From assembly GCF_012911025.1 (NCBI RefSeq), contig NZ_WUEI01000048.1, positions 1 to 33,881 on the forward strand: a stretch of 33,881 nt of DNA, read 5' to 3'. Shown one piece after another: positions 25,631 through 32,740 of this stretch. The position numbers were made by a program, and so were the translations under genes. Below the pieces are notes generated by a model. The model searched no databases, had not been told where the DNA came from, and saw only the letters and a list, made by a program, of their open reading frames with translations. This DNA comes from Azoarcus sp. TTM-91. Its GTDB lineage: Bacteria > Pseudomonadota > Gammaproteobacteria > Burkholderiales > Rhodocyclaceae. The stretch's first letter is position 1. Every line of letters begins with the position of its first letter.

Positions 25631-26623
25631 ATGAGCAAAGCCCCTGTGCGCGTCGCTGTCACCGGCGCAGCCGGCCAGATCGGCTACAGCCTGCTGTTCC
25701 GCATTGCCAGCGGTGAAATGCTGGGCAAGGACCAGCCCGTCATCCTGCAACTGCTCGACCTGCCCCAGGCCCAGAAAGCGGTCAAGGGCGTCATCATGGA
25801 GCTGGAAGACTGCGCGTTCCCGCTGCTCGCCGGCGTGATCGCCACCGACGATCCCAACGTCGCCTTCAAGGACGCCAAGGTTGCCCTGCTCGTCGGCGCC
25901 CGCCCCCGCGGCCCCGGCATGGAGCGCAAGGACCTGCTGACCGAGAACGCCAAGATCTTCACCGTGCAGGGCGCAGCCATCGGCCAATACGCCGATCCGG
26001 ACTGCAAGGTGCTGGTGGTCGGCAACCCTTGCAACACCAACGCCTACATCGCCAAGGAAGTCGCCCAGAAATACGGGCGCGTTCCGGCGAAGAACTTCAC
26101 CGGCATGCTGCGCCTGGACCACAACCGCGCGCTGTCCCAGCTCGCCACCAAGTCTGGCCGTGACGTTGCTTCGCTGAAGAACCTGGTGGTGTGGGGCAAT
26201 CATTCCCCCACCATGTACGCCGACTACCGTTTCGTTACCTCCAACGGTGACAACGTCAAGGGCCTCATTAACGACGACGCCTGGAACAAGGATGTGTTCC
26301 TGCCCACCGTCGGCAAGCGTGGCGCCGCCATCATCGAAGCCCGCGGCCTCTCCTCCGCCGCCTCCGCCGCCAACGCGGCGATCGACCACATCCGCGACTG
26401 GGTGCTGGGCTCCAAGGGCGAATGGGTCACCATGGGCATTCCGTCCGACGGTTCCTATGGCATCCCGGAAGGCATCATCTACGGCTTCCCGGTGACCACC
26501 GAAAACGGCGAATACAAGATCGTCCAGGGCCTGGACATCGACGCCTTCTCCCGCGAGCGCATGACCAACACGCTGAACGAGCTGCTGGAAGAGCGTGAAG
26601 GCGTGAAGGACCTGCTGGCCTGA
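25631..26623 (+). CDS. mdh: Malate dehydrogenase (NAD)
   Basis: This enzyme interconverts malate and oxaloacetate in the TCA cycle. The 330-residue product has the NAD-binding TGAAGQIG (11-18), the substrate-binding arginine loop GARPRGPGM (R91, R93), LDHNR (D163, R166) and catalytic H191 in WGNHSPTMY. It belongs to the cytosolic-type group common in betaproteobacteria. The ATG at 25631 has GGGAG 7 bases upstream. In-frame upstream ATGs (for example 25589) lie in the leader and are less likely. A strong terminator follows the gene. Confidence 0.98.
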   Translation: MSKAPVRVAVTGAAGQIGYSLLFRIASGEMLGKDQPVILQLLDLPQAQKAVKGVIMELEDCAFPLLAGVIATDDPNVAFKDAKVALLVGARPRGPGMERKDLLTENAKIFTVQGAAIGQYADPDCKVLVVGNPCNTNAYIAKEVAQKYGRVPAKNFTGMLRLDHNRALSQLATKSGRDVASLKNLVVWGNHSPTMYADYRFVTSNGDNVKGLINDDAWNKDVFLPTVGKRGAAIIEARGLSSAASAANAAIDHIRDWVLGSKGEWVTMGIPSDGSYGIPEGIIYGFPVTTENGEYKIVQGLDIDAFSRERMTNTLNELLEEREGVKDLLA

Positions 26624-26652
26624 GAGCCAGCCAGGGTCGCTGAAAGAAGGTG

Positions 26653-26682
26653 AAAGCGCACGGCAATGCCGTGCGCTTTTTT
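26653..26682 (+). terminator. Intrinsic terminator of mdh
   Basis: A 12-bp perfect stem (26653-26664 with 26668-26679, AAAGCGCACGGC / GCCGTGCGCTTT) with a 3-base loop runs into six T (26677-26682). It starts 30 bases after the mdh stop, so the next gene is probably separately transcribed or reached by read-through. Confidence 0.9.
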
Positions 26683-26740
26683 ATTGCCCCGCAGCCCTGC
26701 TATCCTCGGCCACCCCGCTGCAGCCTTCGAGACTTCTCAG

Positions 26741-27736
26741 ATGCATTCCCGAGCCCACCCTAGCAACGTTCTCTTCGCCGGCGAAAAGCCCTTCCCCATC
26801 CTCCCGGCGGTGGATCACTACGCCGGCGCCGAGAAGCTGATGCTGAAGGCGCTCTCGCTGCAGCGCGATCTCGGCCCGGTCTTCGACCTGACCTGCGACT
26901 GCGAGGACGGCGCCCGCGCCGGCGCGGAAGCGGAACATGCGCAGATGGTCGCCGCGTTGGTGACGGGCCCGGAGAACATCCATGGCCGTGTCGGCGCCCG
27001 CATCCATGACATTACCCACCCCCACTGGCAGCGCGACCTGGAGATCCTGATCGGCGCCGCCGGGGAACGGCTGGCCTTCGTCACCCTGCCCAAGGTCAGG
27101 AGTGCCGCTGATGCCCAAGCCCAGATCGCGGAATTGAGGCGGCAGGAGGCGTCGGCCGGCCTGAGCCGTGCCCTGCCGGTCCACGTACTGATAGAAACAC
27201 ATGGCGCCCTGCGCGAGGCCTGGGAGATTGCCTCGCTGGCGGGTGTCGAATCACTGGATTTCGGCCTGATGGACTTCGTCTCCGGCCACCACGGCGCCAT
27301 TCCCGCCTCGGCGATGAAGAGCCCGGGCCAGTTCGATCATCCCCTGGTCGCGCGGGCCAAGCTGGAAATCGCGGCGGCGGCGCTGGGCTGCGGCGTCGTG
27401 CCCTCGCACAACGTGACCACCGAGCTGAAGGATCTAGAAATCATCCGGCGCGATGCGACCCGGGCCCGGCGCGAGTTCGGCTACCTGCGGATGTGGAGCA
27501 TCCATCCGAACCAGATCCTGCCCATCGTGGAAGCAATGCGACCTGATTTTTCCGAAGTGGAAGAAGCCGGTGAAATCCTGGCTGCAGCGCAGGATGCCGA
27601 CTGGGGGCCGATACAACAACGCGGCCGTTTGCACGACCGCGCTTCCTACCGCTATTACTGGGAACTGCTGCAGCGCGCCCGCCAGACCGGCATGCCGATC
27701 GACCAAGCGCATCTGGCGCGCTTCTTCACCGCCTGA
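26741..27736 (+). CDS. HpcH/HpaI aldolase / CitE-like CoA-ester lyase family protein
   Basis: The 331-residue product belongs to the TIM-barrel superfamily that includes citrate lyase beta subunit, malyl-CoA lyase and HpcH aldolases. Visible features are DCEDGARAG (53-61), where CitE has an acidic D-x-E-D motif; VHVLIETHGALREA (E152, probable metal ligand); and LDFGLMDFVSGHHG (D178). No citrate lyase alpha or acyl-carrier (gamma) genes are nearby, so it is not a citrate lyase subunit. The natural substrate is unknown; a C-C lyase or thioesterase acting on a malyl- or citramalyl-type CoA ester is an inference from family. The ATG at 26741 is chosen because the upstream open frame runs through the mdh terminator. 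A weak -10 (TATCCT, 26701-26706) lies before it. Confidence 0.85.
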   Translation: MHSRAHPSNVLFAGEKPFPILPAVDHYAGAEKLMLKALSLQRDLGPVFDLTCDCEDGARAGAEAEHAQMVAALVTGPENIHGRVGARIHDITHPHWQRDLEILIGAAGERLAFVTLPKVRSAADAQAQIAELRRQEASAGLSRALPVHVLIETHGALREAWEIASLAGVESLDFGLMDFVSGHHGAIPASAMKSPGQFDHPLVARAKLEIAAAALGCGVVPSHNVTTELKDLEIIRRDATRARREFGYLRMWSIHPNQILPIVEAMRPDFSEVEEAGEILAAAQDADWGPIQQRGRLHDRASYRYYWELLQRARQTGMPIDQAHLARFFTA

Positions 27737-27741
27737 GCAAA

Positions 27742-27787
27742 GCCCCCGGCACAGCCGGGAGCATCCTGCCTACTCTTTGCCGGGGGC
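27742..27787. terminator. Possible weak terminator between convergent genes
   Basis: GCCCCCGGCA (27742-27751) pairs perfectly with TGCCGGGGGC (27778-27787), the right arm lying in the last codons of the minus-strand gene. A smaller competing stem CCCGGC-aca-GCCGGG (27745-27759) uses the same left arm. U-tracts are short on both strands, so termination strength is doubtful. Confidence 0.35.
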
Positions 27788-28735
27788 CTCCGGCTTGCCC
27801 GCGGACGTGGCCTCAACCGGCTTCTCGGCGACAGCCTTGGGCTGAACGGCTTTGGGCCTGGCACTCTTCGTAGCAGCGGGTTCGGCCACGGTCGGCTTGG
27901 CTTTGGCGGCAGCAGGCTTGGCTGGAGTCTTGCCCGCACTGACCTTCACCGCCGGCTTCTTCGCCGCCTCAGGCTTGCTCCCGGCCTTGGGAGCAGCGGC
28001 TTCTGCCTTTGCCGCTGTAGCGGGCGCAGCCGCCTTGGTCGAGGCTCCGCCTGCTGCCGGCTTGGCCGCCGCGGCGGCCTTCGGCTTGGCAGCTGCCACT
28101 GCACCGGATTTCGCTGCCGCGGCCCGCGAGCCAGGCACACCGGGGCTCGCTTGCGCGGACTTGGCCTTTTCCGCCACCCCCGGCGCAGCCTTGGGCTTCG
28201 CAGCTTCGAGCTTGGCCTGAGCCGCCTTTGCCGGCGCGGGCCTGGCCGTCAGCGCCTTCTTCGCGGCCGCCGGCTTGGCCACAGCCACCGGCAAAGCCTC
28301 GACGGTACGCACAGCGGGAGCCGCCGCCTTCGGGGCGGCCTTTTCCGCCGGCTGACGCGCCGGCAGCGGGATGCCGAAACCGGCCGCCCTCGCCTCCACC
28401 ATCAGCCAATCCGCTGCTGGCGCCCAAGGCAGCGCAGCCCGCAGCATCACCTTGACCGCCTCTTCACTATCATGACCATCGGCGGATGCACCGCCATCCA
28501 GCCGCGGCAGCCAGGGCAGGAAGAAATCGATCTGGGAGGGCTGGTTTTCGCGCCCTTCCGCCAGCGCAGGCAGCCAAGGGCTGGGCCCGGAGCCGAATGC
28601 GCTCAGCCAAGCGTGCCACTGCTCGCCCCAGAAGCTGTTCCAGCCTTGCCAGGCGGAGAAGGGGCGGGTCCAGGCGTCGACCCAAAGGTCCGAGAATGCC
28701 GCTATCGGATTCGCGGCGGGGCTGGTGCGCTTCAT
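27770..28735 (-). CDS. Unrecognised protein: Trp-rich head, Lys/Ala/Pro-rich histone-H1-like tail
   Basis: I do not recognise this 321-residue protein. Residues 1 to about 118 contain 11 tryptophans, clustered in DLWVDAWTRPFSAWQGWN and following segments, plus PWLPAL and FFLPWLPRL. This resembles an amphipathic surface- or membrane-binding region. From about residue 128 to the end it is almost entirely Ala, Lys and Pro with repeated AKPAAAK/KAAAPA units and no Trp, like histone-H1-type tails that bind DNA or polyanions. This two-part layout recalls granule-associated PHA proteins with basic tails (PhaF, PhaM), but I see no phasin motif. The ATG at 28735 has a GGGAGAG ribosome site. It is 86 bases downstream of the GGDEF-EAL gene on the same strand. 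Confidence 0.75.
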   Translation of the reverse strand: MKRTSPAANPIAAFSDLWVDAWTRPFSAWQGWNSFWGEQWHAWLSAFGSGPSPWLPALAEGRENQPSQIDFFLPWLPRLDGGASADGHDSEEAVKVMLRAALPWAPAADWLMVEARAAGFGIPLPARQPAEKAAPKAAAPAVRTVEALPVAVAKPAAAKKALTARPAPAKAAQAKLEAAKPKAAPGVAEKAKSAQASPGVPGSRAAAAKSGAVAAAKPKAAAAAKPAAGGASTKAAAPATAAKAEAAAPKAGSKPEAAKKPAVKVSAGKTPAKPAAAKAKPTVAEPAATKSARPKAVQPKAVAEKPVEATSAGKPEAPGKE

Positions 28736-28779
28736 CGCAGGCTCTCCCGAGTGGAAAAGCGCTAGCTTACTCTGCCAAG

Positions 28780-28811
28780 GATTGCAGCGGGATATTCGGG
28801 GTAGATTGCAG
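28780..28811. repeat. Pair of direct GATTGCAG repeats
   Basis: GATTGCAG occurs at 28780-28787 and 28804-28811, 24 bases apart start to start, in the short gap between the GGDEF-EAL gene and the Trp-rich gene. The second copy lies 10 bases after the GGDEF-EAL stop. It could be a protein-binding site for the downstream gene or chance. Confidence 0.4.
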
Positions 28812-28821
28812 GTCGCGCGCC

Positions 28822-31539
28822 TCAGTCCGGACGCGCGGCCAGCCAGTTCGCGAAATCCGCCCCGGGCATCGGCTTCGCGTAGAGGAAGCCCTGCGCGCTG
28901 TCGCAGCCCTCGCTGCGCAGCAGATCCGCCTGCGCCTGTACTTCCACGCCCTCGGCCACCACCGCGAAGCCCAGGCTGCGGCTCAAGGCGATCACCGCCC
29001 GGGTAATGGCAAGGTTGCTGCCGTCGCCCGGCAGATCGCGCACGAACTCACGATCGATCTTGAGGCGATGCACCGCAAGGTGCTTGAGGTAAGCCAGCGA
29101 GGAATAGCCCGTGCCGAAGTCGTCGATCGCCAAGCCGACACCCAGCTCGCGCAGCGCCGCGATAACGCGCTTGGCATTATCCGCGTTATGCAGCAGCGAG
29201 CTTTCGGTGATCTCCACTTCCAGCGCCGCCGCCGGCAGGCCGGTTTCCTCCAGCACCCGAGCGACCACCTGTTCGAAGCCGCCGCGTTCGATCTGCGGCG
29301 CCGCAACGTTCACCGCTACCCGGCCGGGGTTGAGCCCGGCGTCGAGCCAGCTGCGCGCCTCGCGGCAGGCCTGGCGCAGCACCCAGGCGCCTATGGGCAC
29401 GATGAGCCCGGTCTCTTCCGCCAGCGGGATGAACTCCAGCGGCGGCACCAGGCCACGCGCCGGATCGCGCCAGCGCAGCAGGGCCTCCACGCCTATCACC
29501 CGCCCCGAACACAGGTCCAGCTGCGGCTGGTACCACAGTTCGAAGCTGCCCTGCTCCAGCGCCTGGCGTAGGCCGTGCTCCATCTCCAGCCGCCGGCGTG
29601 CGGCCAGGGCCATCTCGTCGTGATGGAAGCTGAAGGTATCCCGGCCCAGTTGCTTGCTGCGATACATGGCGGTATCAGCAGCCTTGATCAGCGAGGTCGC
29701 ATCAGCGCCATCGCGGGGGAAGATGGCGATGCCTATGCTGGCAGAGACTCGCGTCAGGTGGCCGTCCAGGTCCACCGGCAGCGCCATTTCCGCAATCAGT
29801 TGCTCGGCGGTCTCGGACACCGCCTCGCCCAGGCTGATGTCCTCCAGCACGATGGCGAACTCGTCGCCACCGAAGCGGCAAACCGAGTCTTCCTCGCGCA
29901 GGGCCGCGCGCAGGCGCTCGGACACGACCTGCAGCAAGCGGTCGCCGGCGGGGTGGCCCAGGCTGTCGTTGACGTTCTTGAAGCCGTCCAGGTCCAGCAG
30001 CAGCACCGCGACGCTGGAGCCGGTGCGGCGCGCCCGCTCCAGCGCATGCTCCAGGCGGTCGCCGAGCAGCGCGCGGTTGGGCAGGCCGGTGAGCGGATCG
30101 TAGTGCGCCAGGCGCTCCAGCTGGGTCTCGGCGTCCTTGATCTGGGAGATGTCGGAAAACACCGCGACGTAGTTGCTCACCCGCCCTTCGTCATCCTTCA
30201 CCACGCCTATGGTCAGCCACTGGGGATACACCTCGCCGGTCTTGCGCCGGTTCCAGATCTCGCCTTGCCACTGGCCGCGCTCCTTCAGCGTCTTCCACAT
30301 GGCACGGTAGTACTCGCGGTCGTGTCGGCCGGACTGCAGGATGCGGGTGTGGCGGCCGACCACGTCGATCTCGTCGTAGCCGGTGATGAGGCTGAAGGCA
30401 GGATTCACCGACAGGATGATGCCGCTCTCGTCGGTGATGGAAATGCCTTCGATGGTGTTGTCGAACACCGTCGCTGCCTGCCGCAGGCGTTCCTCCGCGA
30501 TGCGCCGGGCGGTCACGTCGCGGCCGACGATGACCAGGCCATCGCGGCTGCCGTCTCCACGGCGGATCGGAATGCGCGTCACGTCGAAGTAATGGCGCTC
30601 GCCCGCCGGATCATTCACCACCTCGATGGAATGGCAGGGCAGCTGCTCGCTGCTCCAGGCTAGCTCATCGTTGTCCAGGCACTGCTGCAGCGCCGAAGCG
30701 TACTCCGGACGAAGCAGGCCCAGCTCGCGATCGGTCATGCCGAACCACTTCTCGCCGCGCAGGTTGAACAAGGCCTGTGCCCGTTGGTTGGTCACCAGCC
30801 AGCGGCCGCCGCCGTCCTTGAAGAAGATGGCGTCCGGCAGCGCTTCGATCAACGCGCTCATCCGCCGCTCGCTCTCCCGCACCTTCTCCTCGGCCGCCTT
30901 GCGCTCGGTGATGTCCAGCACCGTACCGACCACACCATGGACCTCGCCGTCCGGGCTGGAGATGGTGGCCTTGTAGAAGATCACGTCGCGTCGCCCGGTC
31001 TCGGTTTCGACCTGCGTTTCATAGACCTGGGTGCCGCGGGCATCCATCAAGGCGCGGTCTCGCTGCTCATAGGCAGTGGCGAGGTCGGCGGGCGCGACCT
31101 CGTAGACGGTGCGACCGATGATTTCCGTCTTGGAGCGGCCGAGGAACTCGCCAAAGGCATTGTTGCAGCCGAGGTAGCGGCCGGAGACGTCCTTGTAGAA
31201 AACCGGCGCAGGAATGGCGTCCAGTACCGCCTGCAGGAAGCGGCCGCGCTCTCGCCGCGCCGCATCGCCGATGCGAGCGGCACGCTCGCCCCGCATCGCC
31301 AGCATGAGCGCCAGCGCGCCGCCGCCGAGGAAGGCGCCGAGCACGCACAGCATCGCCCCGGAGAACACGGCGGGGTGCGGCTCGGCCAGCACTTCGGACG
31401 CACCGGGAACCGCCATGCTGTCCGACTTACCGAGCAGGAAACTCAGGTAGAGCAGCAACAACATGCCGGCGAACACCAGCGCATCCACCCACCAGCGGCG
31501 CGGCATGGGGGAGGACGATGAATCTGGACTACAAGCCAT
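28822..31539 (-). CDS. Membrane-anchored triple-PAS GGDEF-EAL protein
   Basis: From the ATG at 31539 the product is 905 residues. It has two membrane segments (about 15-36 and 56-81) with a short periplasmic loop, three PAS domains (about 97-217, 225-352, 358-477), then GGDEF (485-648) and EAL (658-903) domains. The cyclase motif is intact, GGDEF at 557-561, with an R-x-x-D inhibitory site (R548-D551) five residues before it. The EAL motif at 685-687 (EALLRW) and the later ITESSLL, DDFGTGYSS, AEGVE and QGF motifs are also intact. It could therefore both make and degrade cyclic di-GMP; which activity dominates cannot be told. Starts at 31578 (MTNPAVAEQ) and 31506 are alternatives; ribosome sites are weak for all. 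PAS ligands are unknown. Confidence 0.93.
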   Translation of the reverse strand: MACSPDSSSSPMPRRWWVDALVFAGMLLLLYLSFLLGKSDSMAVPGASEVLAEPHPAVFSGAMLCVLGAFLGGGALALMLAMRGERAARIGDAARRERGRFLQAVLDAIPAPVFYKDVSGRYLGCNNAFGEFLGRSKTEIIGRTVYEVAPADLATAYEQRDRALMDARGTQVYETQVETETGRRDVIFYKATISSPDGEVHGVVGTVLDITERKAAEEKVRESERRMSALIEALPDAIFFKDGGGRWLVTNQRAQALFNLRGEKWFGMTDRELGLLRPEYASALQQCLDNDELAWSSEQLPCHSIEVVNDPAGERHYFDVTRIPIRRGDGSRDGLVIVGRDVTARRIAEERLRQAATVFDNTIEGISITDESGIILSVNPAFSLITGYDEIDVVGRHTRILQSGRHDREYYRAMWKTLKERGQWQGEIWNRRKTGEVYPQWLTIGVVKDDEGRVSNYVAVFSDISQIKDAETQLERLAHYDPLTGLPNRALLGDRLEHALERARRTGSSVAVLLLDLDGFKNVNDSLGHPAGDRLLQVVSERLRAALREEDSVCRFGGDEFAIVLEDISLGEAVSETAEQLIAEMALPVDLDGHLTRVSASIGIAIFPRDGADATSLIKAADTAMYRSKQLGRDTFSFHHDEMALAARRRLEMEHGLRQALEQGSFELWYQPQLDLCSGRVIGVEALLRWRDPARGLVPPLEFIPLAEETGLIVPIGAWVLRQACREARSWLDAGLNPGRVAVNVAAPQIERGGFEQVVARVLEETGLPAAALEVEITESSLLHNADNAKRVIAALRELGVGLAIDDFGTGYSSLAYLKHLAVHRLKIDREFVRDLPGDGSNLAITRAVIALSRSLGFAVVAEGVEVQAQADLLRSEGCDSAQGFLYAKPMPGADFANWLAARPD

Positions 31540-31610
31540 CTTTCTTATGTTCTGTTCTGCAACTGCGGGGTTGGTCATCCACCCACTCACGCGGGTGGAA
31601 GGAAGGCCGC

Positions 31611-31639
31611 ATTCTACGCGTCGGCGCAAACAGCTCCAA
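31611..31639 (-). promoter_or_regulatory. Candidate sigma-70 promoter for the GGDEF-EAL gene
   Basis: On the minus strand TTGGAG (31639-31634) and TAGAAT (31616-31611) are spaced by 17 bases; the -10 matches at five of six positions. Transcription would start near 31604, about 65 bases before the ATG at 31539 or 26 before that at 31578. Confidence 0.55.
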
Positions 31640-31694
31640 CGCCATAACAAAACCCGCCAGGCCGGCCATGCCACCGGCTTTATGCCAAACAAGA

Positions 31695-31708
31695 TCCGGT
31701 GCACCGGA
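31695..31708 (-). terminator. Palindrome downstream of lysR, possible weak terminator
   Basis: TCCGGTGCACCGGA is a perfect 14-bp palindrome 9 bases after the lysR stop. As RNA it forms a 5-bp stem with a TGCA loop followed by TCTTGTTT on the minus strand. The stem is short, so this is a tentative terminator; a protein site is also possible. Confidence 0.4.
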
Positions 31709-31716
31709 AACACACG

Positions 31717-32610
31717 TCAGGGCTCGCATACATGGTCCAGCACCGCGAGAAAGCCTGCCAGCAGCGGCGCCGGAGCCTCCTTGCGAATCGCCACTGCCAG
31801 ACTGAAGTAAGCCTCCTCATCCTCTATCGGCAGGTACTTCACTCGCGGGATGCGCACGCATTCCAGTGGCGAGGGCAAGAGCGCGATGCCCAGCCCTGCT
31901 GCGACCAGGCCGATCTGGGTGGTCGCCTCCCGCGCGGTCTGCACCACGTTGGGCTCGAAACCCGCCCGGCGGCACAAGTGCCGGAGTATGGCTGGCAGAC
32001 CAGTGCCGGCATCGGGCGGAAAGGTGATGAAACCCTCGCCCTCAAGCTGCTCGAAGCGCAGCGCCGGCGCCTTTGCCAGCGCATGGCCGGTGTTGAGGAC
32101 CAGCCGCAGCGCGTCGCGGCCGATCTCCCGCAGGTCGATCCCCGGCGGTGCGTCCGGCGAGTGGTAGCGCACCAGGCCGACATCCAGTTCTCCCCGGGCG
32201 AGCGCGGTGAACTGGTCGGTGGAGAACATCTCCTCCAGTTGCAGGCGGACGTCCGGGTAGCGGCGGCGGTAGGCGTCCAGCACTGCCGGCAGCGTCTCGG
32301 TATAGGGCAGCGAAGAGGTGAAGCCGATGCGCAGCTCGCCGACCTCGCCCTGCCCGGCCCGTCGCGCTTCGGCAGCGGCCAGCGCGGCCTGGGCGAGGAT
32401 GTCGCGCGCCCGTTCCAGGAAGCGCTTGCCGGCTTCGGTCAGCGTCACCCGGCGCTTGCTGCGCTCGAACAGGCGCGCGCCCAGTTCCTGCTCCAGGTCG
32501 CGGATCTGCATGGACAAGGGCGGCTGGCCGATATGCAGGCGAGCTGCCGCCCGGGTGAAGTTCAGCTCTTCCGCAACCGCGATGAAGTAGCGTAGGTGCC
32601 GCAGCTCCAT
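31717..32610 (-). CDS. LysR-type transcriptional regulator (YnfL-like position)
   Basis: The 297-residue product has the N-terminal winged helix-turn-helix (about 1-60, [25 protein letters not shown]...LFER) and a periplasmic-binding-protein-like effector domain (about 91-297) beginning [18 protein letters not shown]. The length is standard. It starts at the ATG at 32610 with a weak ribosome site. It is transcribed away from an MFS transporter gene, and by the usual LysR logic it should control that gene in response to a small molecule, which cannot be deduced here. In E. coli the LysR gene ynfL is likewise divergent from the transporter gene ynfM. Confidence 0.94.
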   Translation of the reverse strand: MELRHLRYFIAVAEELNFTRAAARLHIGQPPLSMQIRDLEQELGARLFERSKRRVTLTEAGKRFLERARDILAQAALAAAEARRAGQGEVGELRIGFTSSLPYTETLPAVLDAYRRRYPDVRLQLEEMFSTDQFTALARGELDVGLVRYHSPDAPPGIDLREIGRDALRLVLNTGHALAKAPALRFEQLEGEGFITFPPDAGTGLPAILRHLCRRAGFEPNVVQTAREATTQIGLVAAGLGIALLPSPLECVRIPRVKYLPIEDEEAYFSLAVAIRKEAPAPLLAGFLAVLDHVCEP

Positions 32611-32642
32611 TCATATATCCAACAGATCACAAGACCACTTCG

Positions 32643-32671
32643 AATATATTGGACTGGCACCCAGGACACAA
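32643..32671 (-). promoter_or_regulatory. Candidate lysR promoter, overlapping the MFS promoter
   Basis: On the minus strand TTGTGT (32671-32666) and TATATT (32648-32643) are separated by 17 bases; the -10 matches at five of six positions. Transcription would start near 32636, about 26 bases before the lysR ATG. It occupies nearly the same DNA as the opposing MFS promoter. Confidence 0.55.
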
Positions 32672-32677
32672 TCTACT
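32649..32677 (+). promoter_or_regulatory. Candidate promoter for the MFS transporter gene
   Basis: TTGGAC (32649-32654) and TCTACT (32672-32677) are separated by 17 bases, both weak matches, consistent with a promoter needing activation. The short dyad CTGG-cac-CCAG (32654-32664) lies between them and is a possible regulator contact. Confidence 0.45.
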
Positions 32678-32740
32678 GTTGAAGCACGGCCCCGCCGCCC
32701 GCGGCCTGGAGTGCCGCCGACAACAACAGGATGATTCAGC

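Noticed and set aside
26666..26740. N-terminal extension of the CitE-like protein from 26666
   Set aside because: That start is inside the mdh intrinsic terminator stem; the ATG at 26741 begins the family-like sequence.
27848..28230. Repeated Ala/Lys/Pro codons as a DNA tandem repeat or mobile element
   Set aside because: The repeats are degenerate at DNA level and in frame with a single gene; they reflect a low-complexity protein tail, not an insertion.
32614..32655. ATATAT-containing repeats flanking the lysR start as a LysR operator
   Set aside because: The two AT-rich blocks are self-complementary, about 30 bases apart and do not form a clean T-N11-A dyad; one is simply the lysR -10 region.
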